Below are positions 11,925 to 24,743 of a stretch of 64,000 nucleotides of DNA, one piece after another. The notes under the pieces are model-generated. The model saw only the letters and a list, made by a program, of their open reading frames with translations. It searched no databases and was not told where the DNA came from. The stretch spans positions 19,991,971 to 20,055,970 of the forward strand of contig OZ025257.1 in assembly GCA_964019135.1 (NCBI GenBank). The letters are read 5' to 3'. The stretch comes from Arenicola marina. Lineage: Eukaryota > Annelida > Polychaeta > Arenicolidae. The position numbers were made by a program, and so were the translations under genes. Every line of letters begins with the position of its first letter. Position 1 is the stretch's first letter.

Positions 11925-13693
11925 CTATCATCAGGGCCAGCTGAAATTAGGATTTAAATTTCATGACGTTAAGGCGTAAAAAAGACAAACAGAATGAAAT
12001 GAAACAGAGAACATAAAATAAATAACCTTAAAAGAAACCTATTTTCAATTTATACAAGCATATACATAGATGAGATTACAGCCATAGATCTGGTTAAGTC
12101 TAGTTCCTCATAAGATTGTACTTCGAAAGACGCATAATAAAGGGAAAAAAACATATTTCTTAGTGAGGAAACCAAACAGGTAAAAAAAACAAATATATAG
12201 GTAAATAAATTTAGATAATTATAAAGTCTGACAAACATGACAATTTAGAACATTGCAATGAAATGATTAATTATCTATAATATTGTCTTTGATATATTTC
12301 GTAAAACCTTGCAAACTATGAGTATTAAGTTTGGCGAGGGTAGAACTGGATTCTTAGTTCATAATATTTATAAGGCTGTGCCTTAAACACTTTGTTGTAA
12401 AACTGTGATGCGCCCTTGTAGTATGGACCCTTTACTTTCCCCTTGTATCATGGCACTGAACTTGGGAATTACTTATAATGGGCATGTGACTGAAATAATG
12501 TAGTAGATTTTTGTTTGTCAACTTGTAAAATTATAAATAGATGTCATTTAATTTTAATAGACAGAGTTGCTTAAATAATGGCTCTGTATGCGCATTGAAG
12601 ATACTTTGAGTTTTAATCCTGATTGCTTTCTTCTGTAACTTTTCTAAACGTGTAGTGTGATAACTCCAGGCCAGAATGCAGTAGTTTAAATGTGGCACTA
12701 TAAGTGAGTTATATATTGTTAAGAAAATATGCTGTGGTAGTGTACACTTAAATTTGTTCATGATTGAAATGACTTTTGACACTTTGTTTGCTATTTTGTT
12801 TGTGTGACTGTGCCACTTCATATTATTTTGTGTAGTAAGTCCAAGCATGTTGAATTCATCTAGACATTCAAGGCGAGTGTTATTTATAAAAATACTTGGA
12901 ACCTCCAGTTTTTTACCAGGCATATAGAAAAGCATATACTTTGACTTTTTTGACATTTAATGATTAATGATTATTGATTAATGATTATTTATGTTAATTC
13001 ACCTATATTTTTTAATTCATGATTTATTTTGTCGCTACAGCTTGTATGTGAGGACTTTGACATAAATGTAGTTAATGTACTCAGCAAGGGTGTATCATCA
13101 GCATATATAATGAAGTTAAATAGGTCACTTGCAGAGCCAATGCCATTAATGTATATTATAAAAATTAAAGGACCAAGAATAGAACCTTGAGGAACTCCAG
13201 TGTTAATTTCAAACAGTTCGGAACTGGTGTCATCAATGTTTACATATTGTTTACGTTTGTGTAGATAGCTCTCCATCAGTTTAAGTGAGATTCCATGCAA
13301 ACCATAATAACTCAATTTATGTAATAGTATTTCATGGTTTATTGTGTCGAAAGCCTTGGAAAGGTCCAAATAGATATTTATTGGAGTCTCACTTTTATCC
13401 ATGTTTTGCAACGTTCAGTCAAGTAATTCTAGTCAAGCCAACTCTGTAGAATGTTTGGGCCTAAAGCCATACTGACTATTAGTAAATAAAATATTACTTT
13501 GAAAATTGTCATTTATTTGATTAGCTATGATCTTTTCAAAAACTTTTGAAACGGCTGGTAAAATGGATATATGCCTATAGTTATCAAAGATATCACCATT
13601 TTCAAAGACTGGAATTACCTTGGCTATGTTTAATTTATCAGGAAAGGTACCTGTTAACAGTGATTGATTTATTATTAAGCTTATTATTATTAA
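11925..13693 (-). mobile_element. Truncated non-LTR retrotransposon (CR1/Jockey-group-like), U2 copy
   Basis: A minus-strand LINE fragment is inserted in the unit after GGCCAAGATTTGTGG. The 3' end (about 11925) begins, read on the plus strand, with GGGCTGCTATCATCAGG; about 600 bp of AT-rich 3' untranslated sequence precede the reverse-transcriptase remnant. The 5' side ends abruptly near 13693 in an AAGCTTATTATTATT stretch and is shorter than in U4. The U4 copy is near-identical in both flanks and body, so the insertion predates duplication of the B unit. The clade is judged only from the style of the palm motifs; CR1, Rex1, L2 or Jockey relatives are all possible. Confidence 0.8.
12531..13690 (-). 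pseudogene. Reverse transcriptase fragment, broken (U2 copy)
   Basis: The conceptual minus-strand product contains reverse-transcriptase palm motif A (DLSKAFDTINH), motif B (GVPQGSILGPL) and motif C (YADDT), and then the C-terminal region (NYCILAW, KLQKKAIR). Breaks visible here are in-frame stops around 13411-13440 (upstream of NMDKSETPI), a stop after NIGELT near 12989, and an AT-rich TGATTAATGATTATT insertion (12960-12990) that separates palm from thumb. The motif C neighbour reads YADDTPLL, whereas the U4 copy has the more usual YADDTALL. The N-terminal endonuclease and most of the fingers are missing. It cannot encode an active enzyme. Confidence 0.85.
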
Positions 13694-15772
13694 GCTAACC
13701 CAAACAAATATCAGAGACTTTGTCGTTGTCTTATTTTAATATTTTGGGATGTTCCTGAAACACAGAAACGTTATCTTTCACCAGAACCAAATAATTGCGG
13801 CAAGTACAATTAAAGAAATCTTAAGTATTAGCTGGTAACATAGGTTTCAGGCTACATCTGTTGGATCTGTTAATCTTAGTGAACACCTTTCCGCGATAAT
13901 TAGGTCAATATACACAAACAAAATTACGCCAGATGAGGGGAATTATTGGAAACCGAGACCTTTTTCAGACCGAGACCACTAAAACTATACCCAGAGCAAA
14001 CACAAATCATTATCAACACAGAGTAATCAATTTGTGGTGAACCAAAAGGTACATGTAATGTCGGTCATTGTGAAGTACATGCAATTATTTTACAGTTGAA
14101 TAGAATATAGGCGAACGGTCGTGGGGAATAGTGCGGACGTAGATCCCGACAACTGTAATGATGAGAAATGGAAAAAAAACATTTTCAAGTTTTATTTTCG
14201 TTCACGAATATCACAAACTGGATAACCGAAAAAGGCAAAAAAAATACACAAAAGAATTGATTGAGTCGCATTACAGAGACACGCATTGAGATTAAGCGAC
14301 GAGGCTCGATGTGGAGCTGTGAACTATATTTCTGGCTATGTAAATGCCAATCAAACGTTGGACTGAATCTGGGCCTTTGATTTGTCCCTCTGGTCTGACC
14401 TGTTGGTCTGCATCCTGTATGGCGGGACTCGCAGGCTTCACCAGCTCAACCCAAGCCCCGAGGCGGGCAAAGGTCAGCAATGCGGTAACAGCAATAAGAA
14501 GATTCTTACCCAGGGGATGTTTTGGTTTAATTTAAAGTGATACGTGGGTTTTATGTACCTAAAAACTGGCTATCAATATCGTTATGTCAGTCCAGGCTGA
14601 CGTGAAGCCACGGCGGGACATGCTACAGACGGCGAGATGACGTAGTTTTTGGCCGGATTATGTCAATAATTGGTCTTCTGTCTTGATGGGGCGCACCAAC
14701 AAAAGACCTAGTCAATCACTGTGACTCACGGAGCGTGATCCCGTGCGGGCCTGCGTTTAATTGGAAAACCCCTTCTTTCTTTTCTCCTATGCCAGATGGA
14801 GATTTACAAGTTCGTCACTTCATATTACAGTATTACTTTATTGGAAGACCTGAGTTCATCCGTAAGGGTGGAAATGAACTAGTATCCCGTATTCAAGAAG
14901 ATATCGATATGCTACTGGACAGAGGCAATAATATTGTCAAGACATGACTGTTATCCTAGACAATTTATACATGAATTGAATATATTTCTGACTGCGACAC
15001 CATTTTGCATAGGATACGTTAATATGGATAGTCATTATTTACCTTTGAGACAACACTCATCGGGAGAAATTTGCTGCCTAAATAGAAAAAGAAAAATTAT
15101 AAATAAAATGTATTCAATAAAAGCGATATCCGTTAAATGATATTCATGGGCTGGTTTTTGACTCATGTCGTATAAATCCTACACAGTAGGAACCCTGTAT
15201 TTTTGTAAACGAGGACTAACCAACCCTATGTAAAAAATGCAATTAAAGCGGCATTTAAAAAATGATCCATGTTTCGAAATGGGCGGGGATTTTCTTGAAT
15301 GATAAGCTGTCTCAGACGGTAGTAAGTCCGCATTGGACTGCGACCACGTGTTTTCACCCAGGTACCCGGATGTCGGGCCCTGTCCCTGTTTTGAAGTCAG
15401 AATGGGTCATTGCGCGGGCGTGGCCCAGAGAGGTATGGATGGGGTCACAAATACAACAGTGCCACCTTGTGTAGGAGTAGGTCAAAAGACTGACCAAACA
15501 ATATCAGCTCCGCCTACTCGGCAGTCCTATTGGTGAAAGTGTGAACGATTGGAGGCGTCAGCTCCAAGAATATCAAGATTAAATATGTAGCTTCATTGGC
15601 GGTATTCATAACATCTCAAGGGTTATTCCGACGAGACCGGTAAACAGAACATTGGGTAATTTATCGGACCATACTAATAAAAACGTTGGGTAATACAGAA
15701 CATACACAAGTAATTCAAGGCGAGATTTAAACAATCTTGCAAATAATAACATTTTCATAGTTTAGATCGGGA

Positions 15773-15850
15773 CCGACCAATTAGCTCCGTGGGTTAGAGC
15801 GCTCGCCTTGAGTGCTCCGGCCACTGGATTGCCACCGTTCGCGCCCCGTT
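15773..15850 (+). repeat. tRNA-derived element with polymerase III A box, U2 copy
   Basis: The stretch TTAGCTCCGTGGGTTAGAG followed by GCGCTCGCCTTGAGTGC resembles the D arm and anticodon arm of a tRNA; the U3 copy matches the A-box consensus better (TTAGCTCAGTCGG). A weaker B-box-like CCGTTCGCGCCCC follows about 40 bp later. Related copies lie at 23050-23130 and 30604-30683, and the element is missing from U1 and U5. The acceptor stem is not closed, so this is a tRNA relic or a SINE head and not a tRNA gene. Confidence 0.5.
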
Positions 15851-17600
15851 TGGTCATATCTATGCGGTCGCAGGATAGAGACCCCTTCTGCTTCTTCGCA
15901 AATAGTAGGGGGTTGCCCAGGGGACATGGCTCCACTCTCCCTGCCTTCTCCCATTGACGCGATATGACCACACGTGGCTAAAGCGCCATGAATATGCAAC
16001 CAACAATTGGCATAGTTCTGAACACATGAGTGATTAAAGACTTCGTTTGTTTGTTCCTGTATACTACTAAACAACCTCCCTGCGTGACACTCGAATGGAC
16101 TGAGAAATATCATAAATGATTCAGTTAGAAAACTGATCGCTTTTAATGCTTTGTATCTCATATTATTATCTGTAACGGTGCCGATCCTAACATCAAGAGA
16201 TGCAAAACAAAAGTTACAATTTACATTACAGTATTCATCGGGATGTTTTTTCTTCATAATGGGGAAAAAGTGCACCGAATAGGTGGGTGAATAGAGTATG
16301 CACCATATTTACCGGCACGTGAGTGGACCCCGATGGGCCGTCCATCGCCATAGCGTTGCATGACACAATGTCTCGGCCTCACAGCGCTCTCACCTGGTCC
16401 CCGGTAACCGCAAAACGCAATGATCAAAGCGTTCCATCTGGATGAGGGATGAACAAGGCGATTAATAATCCCCACCCACTCACTCCCAGTGGAAAATCCC
16501 AGTAGTGACAGATAGAGAAATAGGAAGTGTTGTAGGGTGGCGGTGTCGAGAGTGTATTTTATTTGGACCCCCCCCCCCTCCTAACGGTACAACCTCTATT
16601 CTCCCTACCCAATCATACTTACTACCCGACCATCCCTACCTACCACCGCCATCCGCCACCCCCACCGTTCATCAATCAACAGCACCCATGGATGTTTTGT
16701 GTGGCTTTTGGATTTGCCGCCCACTTAGTTGCTTCTGTATACTCCTGTCTAGTTATAATGGGGGGAAATGAAAAATTAAGAGCCATCTAAATGGTAAACA
16801 GGCGTGATGTAGCAAAAGCGGTATCAAATGGCATTTGTTTAATGCTTTTCATTGATGCTGTCCGGAATAGGGCAAGAGGGAGGAGAGAGGGCCAACAATT
16901 GCCTAGACGTTATAACCCCGGGCGCCACCCTTTTACGTCGAGCCTAGGTGGCGCTGCCGACACTGCGGTCGGACATGGCGAAAAGAAATATATGCGAAAT
17001 GGTGAAAACTTTTAATGTCACTGCCTGGGTTGCCCGGAAAGGAATATTACTTGCAACCTTGACAGCTAGGTCGGCGATATCAGCAGTTATATAATGATCT
17101 CCTCCAAGCTTCCACACGTGACTTTCCACGTGACGTACATGCAATACCCACTCGCCTCCAGCTATGGGCCTTGCCTCTTCACAGCAAGACTACAGCGGAT
17201 ACCATAGGAATTAGTGAAATAGTTCATGTAAATCTGGAAACTGGAACATGTATCCATATCGATCGCCCCTCCCTCTTATTTCCTGGCTTCCTCAATTCTC
17301 ATTATGCAATTGTTATCATTATAAAGTAGTTGCAATCGATTACACCAATAAAGTAATTATCATCATTCCGAATTTCCAATACTGATCACTCTAGCTTGGC
17401 TTTGGTCTACAATTTGATGCCGCACACACATATATAATGGACACAGTATCACACACGTAAATAATCACTTCATTATGACACATACTAGCCATAATCTTCC
17501 TGTTAAACTCCCCCTTATCTTGTTTCCTCCTTGGCTGCGAGGAATAGTCGAGCTCTATATGGGAAGTTTGGGCCTTAGGTTGTGTGATTGAGCAGTGGGG

Positions 17601-17682
17601 TATGATATTCCGACCGCGGCGGCAACCTGCAACCATCCGATCACCAGGCCGACACGCTAGCTCTTTGGCTGCAAGTGAATAT
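17601..17682 (-). repeat. tRNA-derived element, U3 copy
   Basis: This is the counterpart of the element at 2943-3025. The anticodon-arm-like region reads GTGATCGGATGGTTGC on the minus strand and the B box has decayed to AGGTTGCCGCC. It is not a functional tRNA. Confidence 0.4.
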
Positions 17683-19759
17683 ACCGGTCCGGTCACTAAC
17701 GCATCTAACAACACCACAGTCGATCCGGTGTCGATATACGTCAGGCGGGAATTGGTAGAAGACTCAGTTATTGCTGTCTACTGCGCTTTCGATCGATTGG
17801 ATGGTGGCTTCAATTTCCTTAAATGCGGTTCCAAGAGAGCATTTATCTCCCAAAGGAAGGTTATTTGCATTTTTGAGTACAACCCTCAATAAGTTTTATC
17901 TTGAATGGCTGCAACACTTTATTCTGTGGAAGTAGCCAGTCGCAGAGTTTAAATAGGCTGGAGTTGACAGTACTATGGAAATGAGTTGATGGTGCAATGG
18001 GCCAAAGTATAAACTCGAAAATGTTTATGCCTGTGTTACAGCAGTGTGGCTTCATTTAGGCCAATGATCTAGCAGTTAACAGTGGAGCAGTCCTGCCCCC
18101 TCCATTCCCGACAATTACCCCATCGCTCTTTTGGTGACATTCTTGCTAACAATTGGACGTCTTCCCGAACTGATTGAATGTTCGGGGAACGTTTGGCTTT
18201 CGTTCAAGAAACCCTTCGTACGAACGTTCCAGTGACGTTCCGGGCGACGCTAAAGGTACGTTAAAGGCACGTATAGTAGATCCATTGTTGTTTGTTTTCG
18301 ACATAAATACAAATACATATCAGGCAGCCAGCGATGCACATTATGCGTGTGAGCCCTGAGGTTTGAGCGTACAAATCAACACAATACAAGGAGCTAATAA
18401 TGCTTTCGTTCAATCTGGCGTGGTGCCGACGCTCTATGTATTTGTGATTATAGTCATGATGACATTCAGCTGAAATCACCGTTGTGATTGATTACTTTCA
18501 CGTTTCTCGTATCTTCATCGATTACGTTGTACAATGTATTCGCCCCATGCCAGTCATCAGGATAAAACCTTTATTTACAAGAATATCGAAGTATCGGTTA
18601 TTCGCACAGCAAACCACAACAACATGCAGTCGTCAAAGTCGAAAACATAATAATTTGCAATAAAAAAAAAAAAATAAGCCATATTTGCCTTGTTTTCCCC
18701 AAAACAAATTATAACCCTGATACCAATAAAAAGTAAGAGGTTCTACACTGGGCGATGCCATCCAGTCATTCATTGTGGCGATGCGGGCCGCCGACTATCT
18801 GCAAAGTAACACCTGACCATGTTCATTCATGTGTTATGGACTGACCAGGCCAGGCCCTTGGGGAGGTTACATGTCTAGAGGACTTCCGGTTGGAAAGCCT
18901 GTACCCATGGCCTCGATATGCTTTCAATGAGACTGCGCGCCAGATTGGGAGATACGTCCTAGTAAATGGATGTATACTGACACTGCGCTGTCCGCGGGCA
19001 AAGGCCAAGTTTCCATCGCGCTGAATGCTGTGGCTATATGATACATCATTCATCAAGTACGGCAGACATCGGCGCCAGCCACATCTGAGCTGATAGCTCC
19101 GGACACCAGAGGAGTGGAGAGCGGTTCGTGGCTTGTATGAATGGTGCCGGAGTGGGAGATGGGGCGGGGGTGCAGGGTAGCGGGAGTGTGTGTTTGGGGG
19201 GAAGGGGCGTAATGGAATGGGAATGAGGGCAGGGAACAAGCGGATTTACGGGACATAGTAGAGAGGTATTGGTGATAGCTTCTGTCCATCTTCGGGGCAA
19301 GGGATTATTCTGAGGGGTGACCCTGGCGGGCAATAAGCGGAAAAGACGACCTCGGTAATGGGAAAATTATGACTCGTTTTTCCTGCCCGGCTTTGTCGTC
19401 AAAATGGCCTCTGACCTCGATGAGGCGGAGCGTTCAGTGAGGAGCCGTGAAGGCGGGTGAATGGAGGCCAAAATTTGCGGAACAATCTCATAGCAAATAG
19501 AACTTAATACCGCTGAATGGTTCCCTGCAAACCAAGACCCTTCAATGTCAACACTAGGTTTGGCGACATATCTCCTGAACATTGACACAGAATGTTGCTT
19601 TGCTAATAATCTTGCGCTTTTAATACGAGAAATGATTCTGCTGGCAATCTAACATGGCCCTTAGCCTGGATGACGGGTGCGATGTACCAAGCTAATCCAA
19701 TGCAAATGTCAGAGACTTTGTCGTTTTTAGTTATTAAGGGATATGTATATATATATAAA

Positions 19760-19862
19760 GTGGCAGAAAAGCCCCAAGACAAGTCAAAATTAGAATATAT
19801 ATATATATATATATATTCACGCCATTTCTACGTTTGACTTGTCTTGGGGTTTTTCTGCCACA
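19760..19862. mobile_element. TA-cored inverted-repeat element (MITE-like hairpin), U3 copy
   Basis: Left arm: GTGGCAGAAAAGCCCCAAG and onwards to 19794. Right arm: from 19827, ending in GGGGTTTTTCTGCCAC. About 33 bp of (TA)n and a short ATTCACGCCATT spacer separate them. The arms pair over about 35 bp with a few mismatches. The inner left arm (ATTAGA in place of CGTAGA) has mutated, whereas in U1 the outer right arm was lost, so the two copies decayed independently after duplication. Confidence 0.65.
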
Positions 19863-22800
19863 CTGAAACTATATCTTTCACCAGAACCTGATAATTGAAG
19901 CACATAAAATTACAACGGTATTATGTATTAGCTTGTAACATTGGTTTCAGGCTATATCTCTGAAACCGATACAGCTAAAACTATACCCAGAGCAAACACC
20001 AATCATTATCGACACATAGTAATTAATTTGCCCTGTACCAAAAGATACATGTAATGTCGGTGATTGTGAGCTGCATGCAAATATTTTACAGTTGAATAGC
20101 ATAGAGGCAGTCGTTGGTCGGGTATAGTCAGGACGTGAATCTCGACAACTGTAATGGTGAGAAATGCAAAAAAAGAGATTTCAAGTTTCCTTTCGGTCAG
20201 GAATATCACAAATTGGATAACCCCCAAAAAAGTATTGATTGAGTCGCATTTCAGAGACGCGCATTGATATTAAGCGATGAGGCTCGAGGTGGAGCTGCGA
20301 ACTTTATTTCTGGCTGTGTACATGCCAATCTATCGTCGGACTGAATCTGCGCCGTTGATTTGTCCCTGTGGTCTGACCTGTTGGTCTAGACCCTGTGGGA
20401 CGGACTCGCGGACTACGCCAGCTCAACCCAAGCCTCGAGGCGAACAAAGGTCAGCAATGCGGTAATAGCCATAAGAAGATTTTTACCCAGGGGATCTTTT
20501 GCTTTAATTCAAAGTGATAAGTGAGTTTGATGTACATAAAACCCGGCGATCAATATCGTTATGTCAGTCCAGGCTGACGTGAAGCGCCCGCGGGGACATG
20601 CTGCAGACGGCGAGATGACATAGCGTTAGGCCGGATTATGTCGATAATTGGTCTTCTGTCTTGATGGGGCGCACCAACCAAAGACCTAGTCCCTCCAACT
20701 GTAACTCACGGAACGTGATCCCGTGCCAGGCTACTTGCTATTGGAAAACTCTTCTTTCTTTTCTCCCATGCCATAATGCAGGTTTACAACAAGTTCGTCA
20801 ATTCATATTACAGTTTTACATTATTGGAAAACCTGGCTTCATCTTTATGGGTGGAATTGAACTAGTATCCCGTATTCAAGAAGATATCAATGTGCTACAC
20901 GACTGGACAGAGGCAATACTATTGTCCTAGACCTTTATCAAAAAGACCTAGACCTTTATTAAAATGAAGATATTTCTGACTGCGACACCATTTTGCATAC
21001 AATACTTTAATTCTCGTATAGTCATTATTTACCCTTGAGACAACACTAATATCATATTGATAAACAGGAAGAAATTGGCTGCTTAAATATAAACCAGACT
21101 ATAAAAAACATATATTCAATAAAAGCGATATGCGTTAAAATATATTCGCGGGCTGTTTTTTTGGCTCATGTCGTAGTAATCCTGAGGAGTAGGAACGCTG
21201 TATTTGTGTTGTCGAGAGCGAACCAACCCTATATAAAAAAGGCGATAAAAGCGGCCCTTTAATAATGCCTTGTGTTTCGAAATGAGCTGGAATTTCTTAA
21301 GATGAAAAGCAGTCTCATAGAGTAGGAAGTCCGCATGTGTCTTATGTTTGAGCTGAATTGCTTCGTGTAGCGCTAATGATATTGCGAATTGACTCCGGGT
21401 ATCCTAACGTTTATCTTTCAACGATTCATCTCCCGCCACACCCAGCACATTAGAGACATAGAACTGCCATATTAAAGCCATGAATTCCCACAGCAAGGAC
21501 TCGGGTCTATTGAGGGATTGGCTTTCCGCATACCACTCTGTGACGAAACTGTGAGCCAACAACTCCAACACATGTGGGCTCCAGCGAAGCAATTTAATTA
21601 CATTTAATTCCACTGACTCCCCAGTCATGGGATTACCACCACAGCCGATCAGGACGCCCCCTGTATTGAACGTGAGAATGAGATATGTAATGGATCGTCT
21701 TTTTTCTTTTCGATGCTTGCCTTGAGGCAAATATGGATTCTATTTTTAAGCTTCCTAACCACCCAGGCGGAATGAAAGAATGAATGAATTGATGATTATT
21801 GTGACTTACGCTATCATTGTAGACACAAAGGCTAACCCGTGGGAAAGATCCTCCCGGACATTGTGATAAATGTCATGTTGGGCAAGTCTCACATTTGAAC
21901 AGTACGGAGAAGGACTAGATGAGGGCGTTTTATTTGCGAGTCACATTCTTCCTAGGCCGTTAATCGAACATCTATCGCAATATCTAATGAATGTAGGAAA
22001 CAATTTAAATTAGTATTCTAATATATTTGATTGAATTTTGAACTAGATATTAAGCTGTGTAATATATTTCACATAAATTCCTGATATGTTTCAGTTACTT
22101 TTCTAATGAAATTCGTTAACTTTCTGATAATCATTTCATTTTCTACCATATTCGTCAACTTAATGCCTTAGATGACATTTTTAACACAAAAAGTTAGGGC
22201 TATATGTTACATTTGTTATGAACAACCAGGCATTGACAGCAGGAGCACTGTTATGTAAGCCTAGCGTGTACTTCGTCTGGTGCACACACAATTGAAAAAT
22301 GCACACAAGAAAACAATCAACCACGTCATCACCAAACGGGTTAACTGACCTGACGTCTCGTGTGTTGGACTAGTTACGTGCCACACAAAGGCCTCCAAGA
22401 CGGTAATTTGCCCTCTAAAATCCCACTTCCAATTGGCTCCCGGGGGCAGTGTCATTGTGGCGTCACTGGCCGAGGACATCCGCTTTCCTAGAATTACAGC
22501 TTTGTTCATCTCTCCCCGTCAGTCCCCTCGCCTCCACTGTGCAGTCTGGTTTTGTCCCCTCCCGACAGCCACAATTGTCTGCTCGCTTTTTACCACCCTT
22601 CCTTCCTTGGTTTCTGTCATCAGACGCGACCCGTTTCACTATCTCTCTGCCTTACCACGCGGCTCACGGAGATCACATGACAGGAAGTGGACTGCGACCA
22701 CGTGTTTTCACCCAGGTACCCGGATGTCGGGCCCTGTCTCTGTTTTGGAGTCCCAATGGGTCATTGCGCGGGCGTGGTCCCGATAGGGAAGGGTGTTGTC

Positions 22801-23049
22801 ACAAATATAATTACATATCACACACAGTGCTACTTTGTGTAGGCGTAGGTCAAAAGACAGGCCAAACAATATGAGCTCCGGCTACTCGGCAGTCCTACTG
22901 GTGAAAGTGTGAATTGTTAGAGGCGTCAGCTCCAAGAATATCAAGGTCAAATATGTAGCTTCTTTGGCGGAATTCAGAACTTCACAATGGTTATTCAGAC
23001 GAGCCTGGTAATCAGAACCTTTGGTGATTGATGAGACCATAGTAATAGA

Positions 23050-23130
23050 CCGGCCCATTAGCTCAGTCGGTTAGCGCGCTCGCCTTGAATGCTCTGGCCA
23101 CCGGATCGCCACCGTTCGCGACTAGCTTGG
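23050..23130 (+). repeat. tRNA-derived element with good A box, U3 copy
   Basis: GGCCCATTAGCTCAGTCGG followed by TTAGCGCGCTCGCC is a close match to the 5' half of a tRNA, including the polymerase III A box. The 3' half is decayed (B-box-like CCGTTCGCGAC). The element ends about 15 bp before the rearranged U3/U4 junction. Confidence 0.55.
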
Positions 23131-24658
23131 TCATGTCTGTGTGGTCATGTCTGTACCATAACCGTGTATTTGATAATTATTAATAAATAGAGCTATGATA
23201 ATGTGACAAAATAAAATACCGAGTCAATTGTATTAGGTAGCAAAAAATCGTTCATTATTGCAATGAATGTCGAAATGCCAAGCAAGAGCATTGCGCAGCA
23301 TGTCCGTTTGTGACGTCACGGAATTCAAAGAATACCTCCTTCGTTGCATGCCAATGTCAGTATTCACGCCAGTTAATACAAAACGTTGATGGTATTACTA
23401 TGATACATATTATTTGATTTGATGAAATGTCTTGACTATACCATGCAGATGATACAAATACACAGTAACATTCAATGTTTAATAACTTCATTAATTGTGT
23501 CTTCAAAATTCGATATTTTGTCAAATGTCTATATATATTGGAATATTCTGAATGCAATAACAAGAATATAATGTTGCCTGCTTTTTTGCGTGCACCGGGA
23601 ATGTGATTCTGAGTCATCAACATATGTGGGCGCAATCTCTTGGTTTGTTCATAACATCCGGGTGCTCACGCAAGCTCCAATGATGGCAGCGTCACATCGA
23701 CAAGCCTTGCGTCGGAAAATGTTGAAAATAATCAACCATTCAGCAAACATCAGCATAAAAAACTATTTATGCGATAATTCTCTATTGACCTGATCTTCAC
23801 ATCCTCCCTGGTTCCCTTTATCTCAGGGGCCTTATTTTACCGGACAATTGAACTGCGACGTTAGGCCGATGGCCGATGTCATTAAGCTTGATTAGAATCG
23901 CCATAGGTATCAGTCCGGGCCAGTGACGTCAGCCCACGGTGATATACTACAGTGGGACACTGCTGTTGCTCACCGTGAGGCCAGTCTGTCTGCCCCGTCC
24001 GCCGCCCCTGCCGCCCTCACAGCCCCCACTCCCCCATGGTCACCTCAATAGTTCTTAATGGCTTTGTTGTCGGCGTCTCCCACGGGAGGCGCTGCAGACA
24101 CCACCCCATGGTGGCGCACACAGTGACCGTATCTGCATAGACGTTCTAACCCCGGGCGCCACCTTTTTAGGTCGAACCTAGGTGGCGCTATCGACAGTGT
24201 GGTCAAAAAGATGTGTATGTGAAGTGGTGAAAGCTATTCATGGCACTGCAGGCGTGGTCCGGAAAGGAATATTACTTCCGACCTTGACAGCTAGGTCGGC
24301 GATATCAGGAGTTATAATGGTCTGCTCCAAGCTTCCGTAATCCACAGGCAGTTCGCGTGGAGCAACCTCATGCTCAAGCCAAATGTATACAATCTATTGT
24401 ATATTGTAGCCCATTTTTCCTGACGCTAACTTTTCATGTGACACACACATGCATGCTTCATGCGCCGAGAACGTATCTGGTACTACAAAATATGTGTAAT
24501 GGACACAGTATCACATATGTCAATTCCCACTGCATTGACACGTACCTTCCACCCCTCTTGGTAATGGCCTCCTCGTCCTGCGTGCAACTTGACTGCGAGG
24601 CATAATGTAGCTCTATATAGGAGGTTTGGGTCCTAGTTTCTGTGATTGAGCAGTGGGG

Positions 24659-24743
24659 TATGATATTCCGACCGAGGCGCGCACCCGCGACCCTCCGATC
24701 ATCTGGCCGGCACGCTAGCTCTTGGGCTGCAAGTGAATATACC
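24659..24743 (-). repeat. tRNA-derived element, U4 copy
   Basis: Minus-strand reading shows GAGCTAGCGTGCCGGCC, then GATGATCGGAGGGTCGCG, then a decayed B box GGTGCGCGCCTC. It is a counterpart of 2943-3025 and nearly identical to the U5 copy. Confidence 0.45.

Larger units (their letters stand above)
9138..16405. repeat. U2, array unit of type B
   Basis: This unit starts at the second phase mark. Compared with U1 it lacks about 2 kb, since the text jumps near 10745 from GATGAAATGTCTC straight to AAGTTACACACATTATG, whose U4 counterpart begins near 25412. It also lacks the 1.2-kb A-type segment, jumping near 15330 to the CCACGTG block. It carries a LINE remnant (11925-13693) and a tRNA-like element (15773-15850). 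The LINE copy here has lost its 5' end together with about 100 bp of flanking unit sequence that U4 retains. No host coding region is visible. Confidence 0.8.
16406..23145. repeat. U3, array unit of type A
   Basis: This unit starts at the third phase mark. It lacks about 1.8 kb of the left part: near 16893 the text jumps from GAGAGAGGGCCAACA to TTGCCTAGACGTTATAACC, whose U1 counterpart is near 2319. Its TA-cored hairpin (19760-19862) has both arms complete, and the site of the U1 private insertion is empty (about 20003). It retains the 1.2-kb A-type segment. It ends in a tRNA-like element (23050-23130) directly followed by a rearranged junction with U4. No coding region is supported. Confidence 0.8.

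Noticed and set aside
16791..17144. Frames over the U3 deletion junction near 16893
   Set aside because: They run across a deletion breakpoint and exist only because two unit parts were joined.
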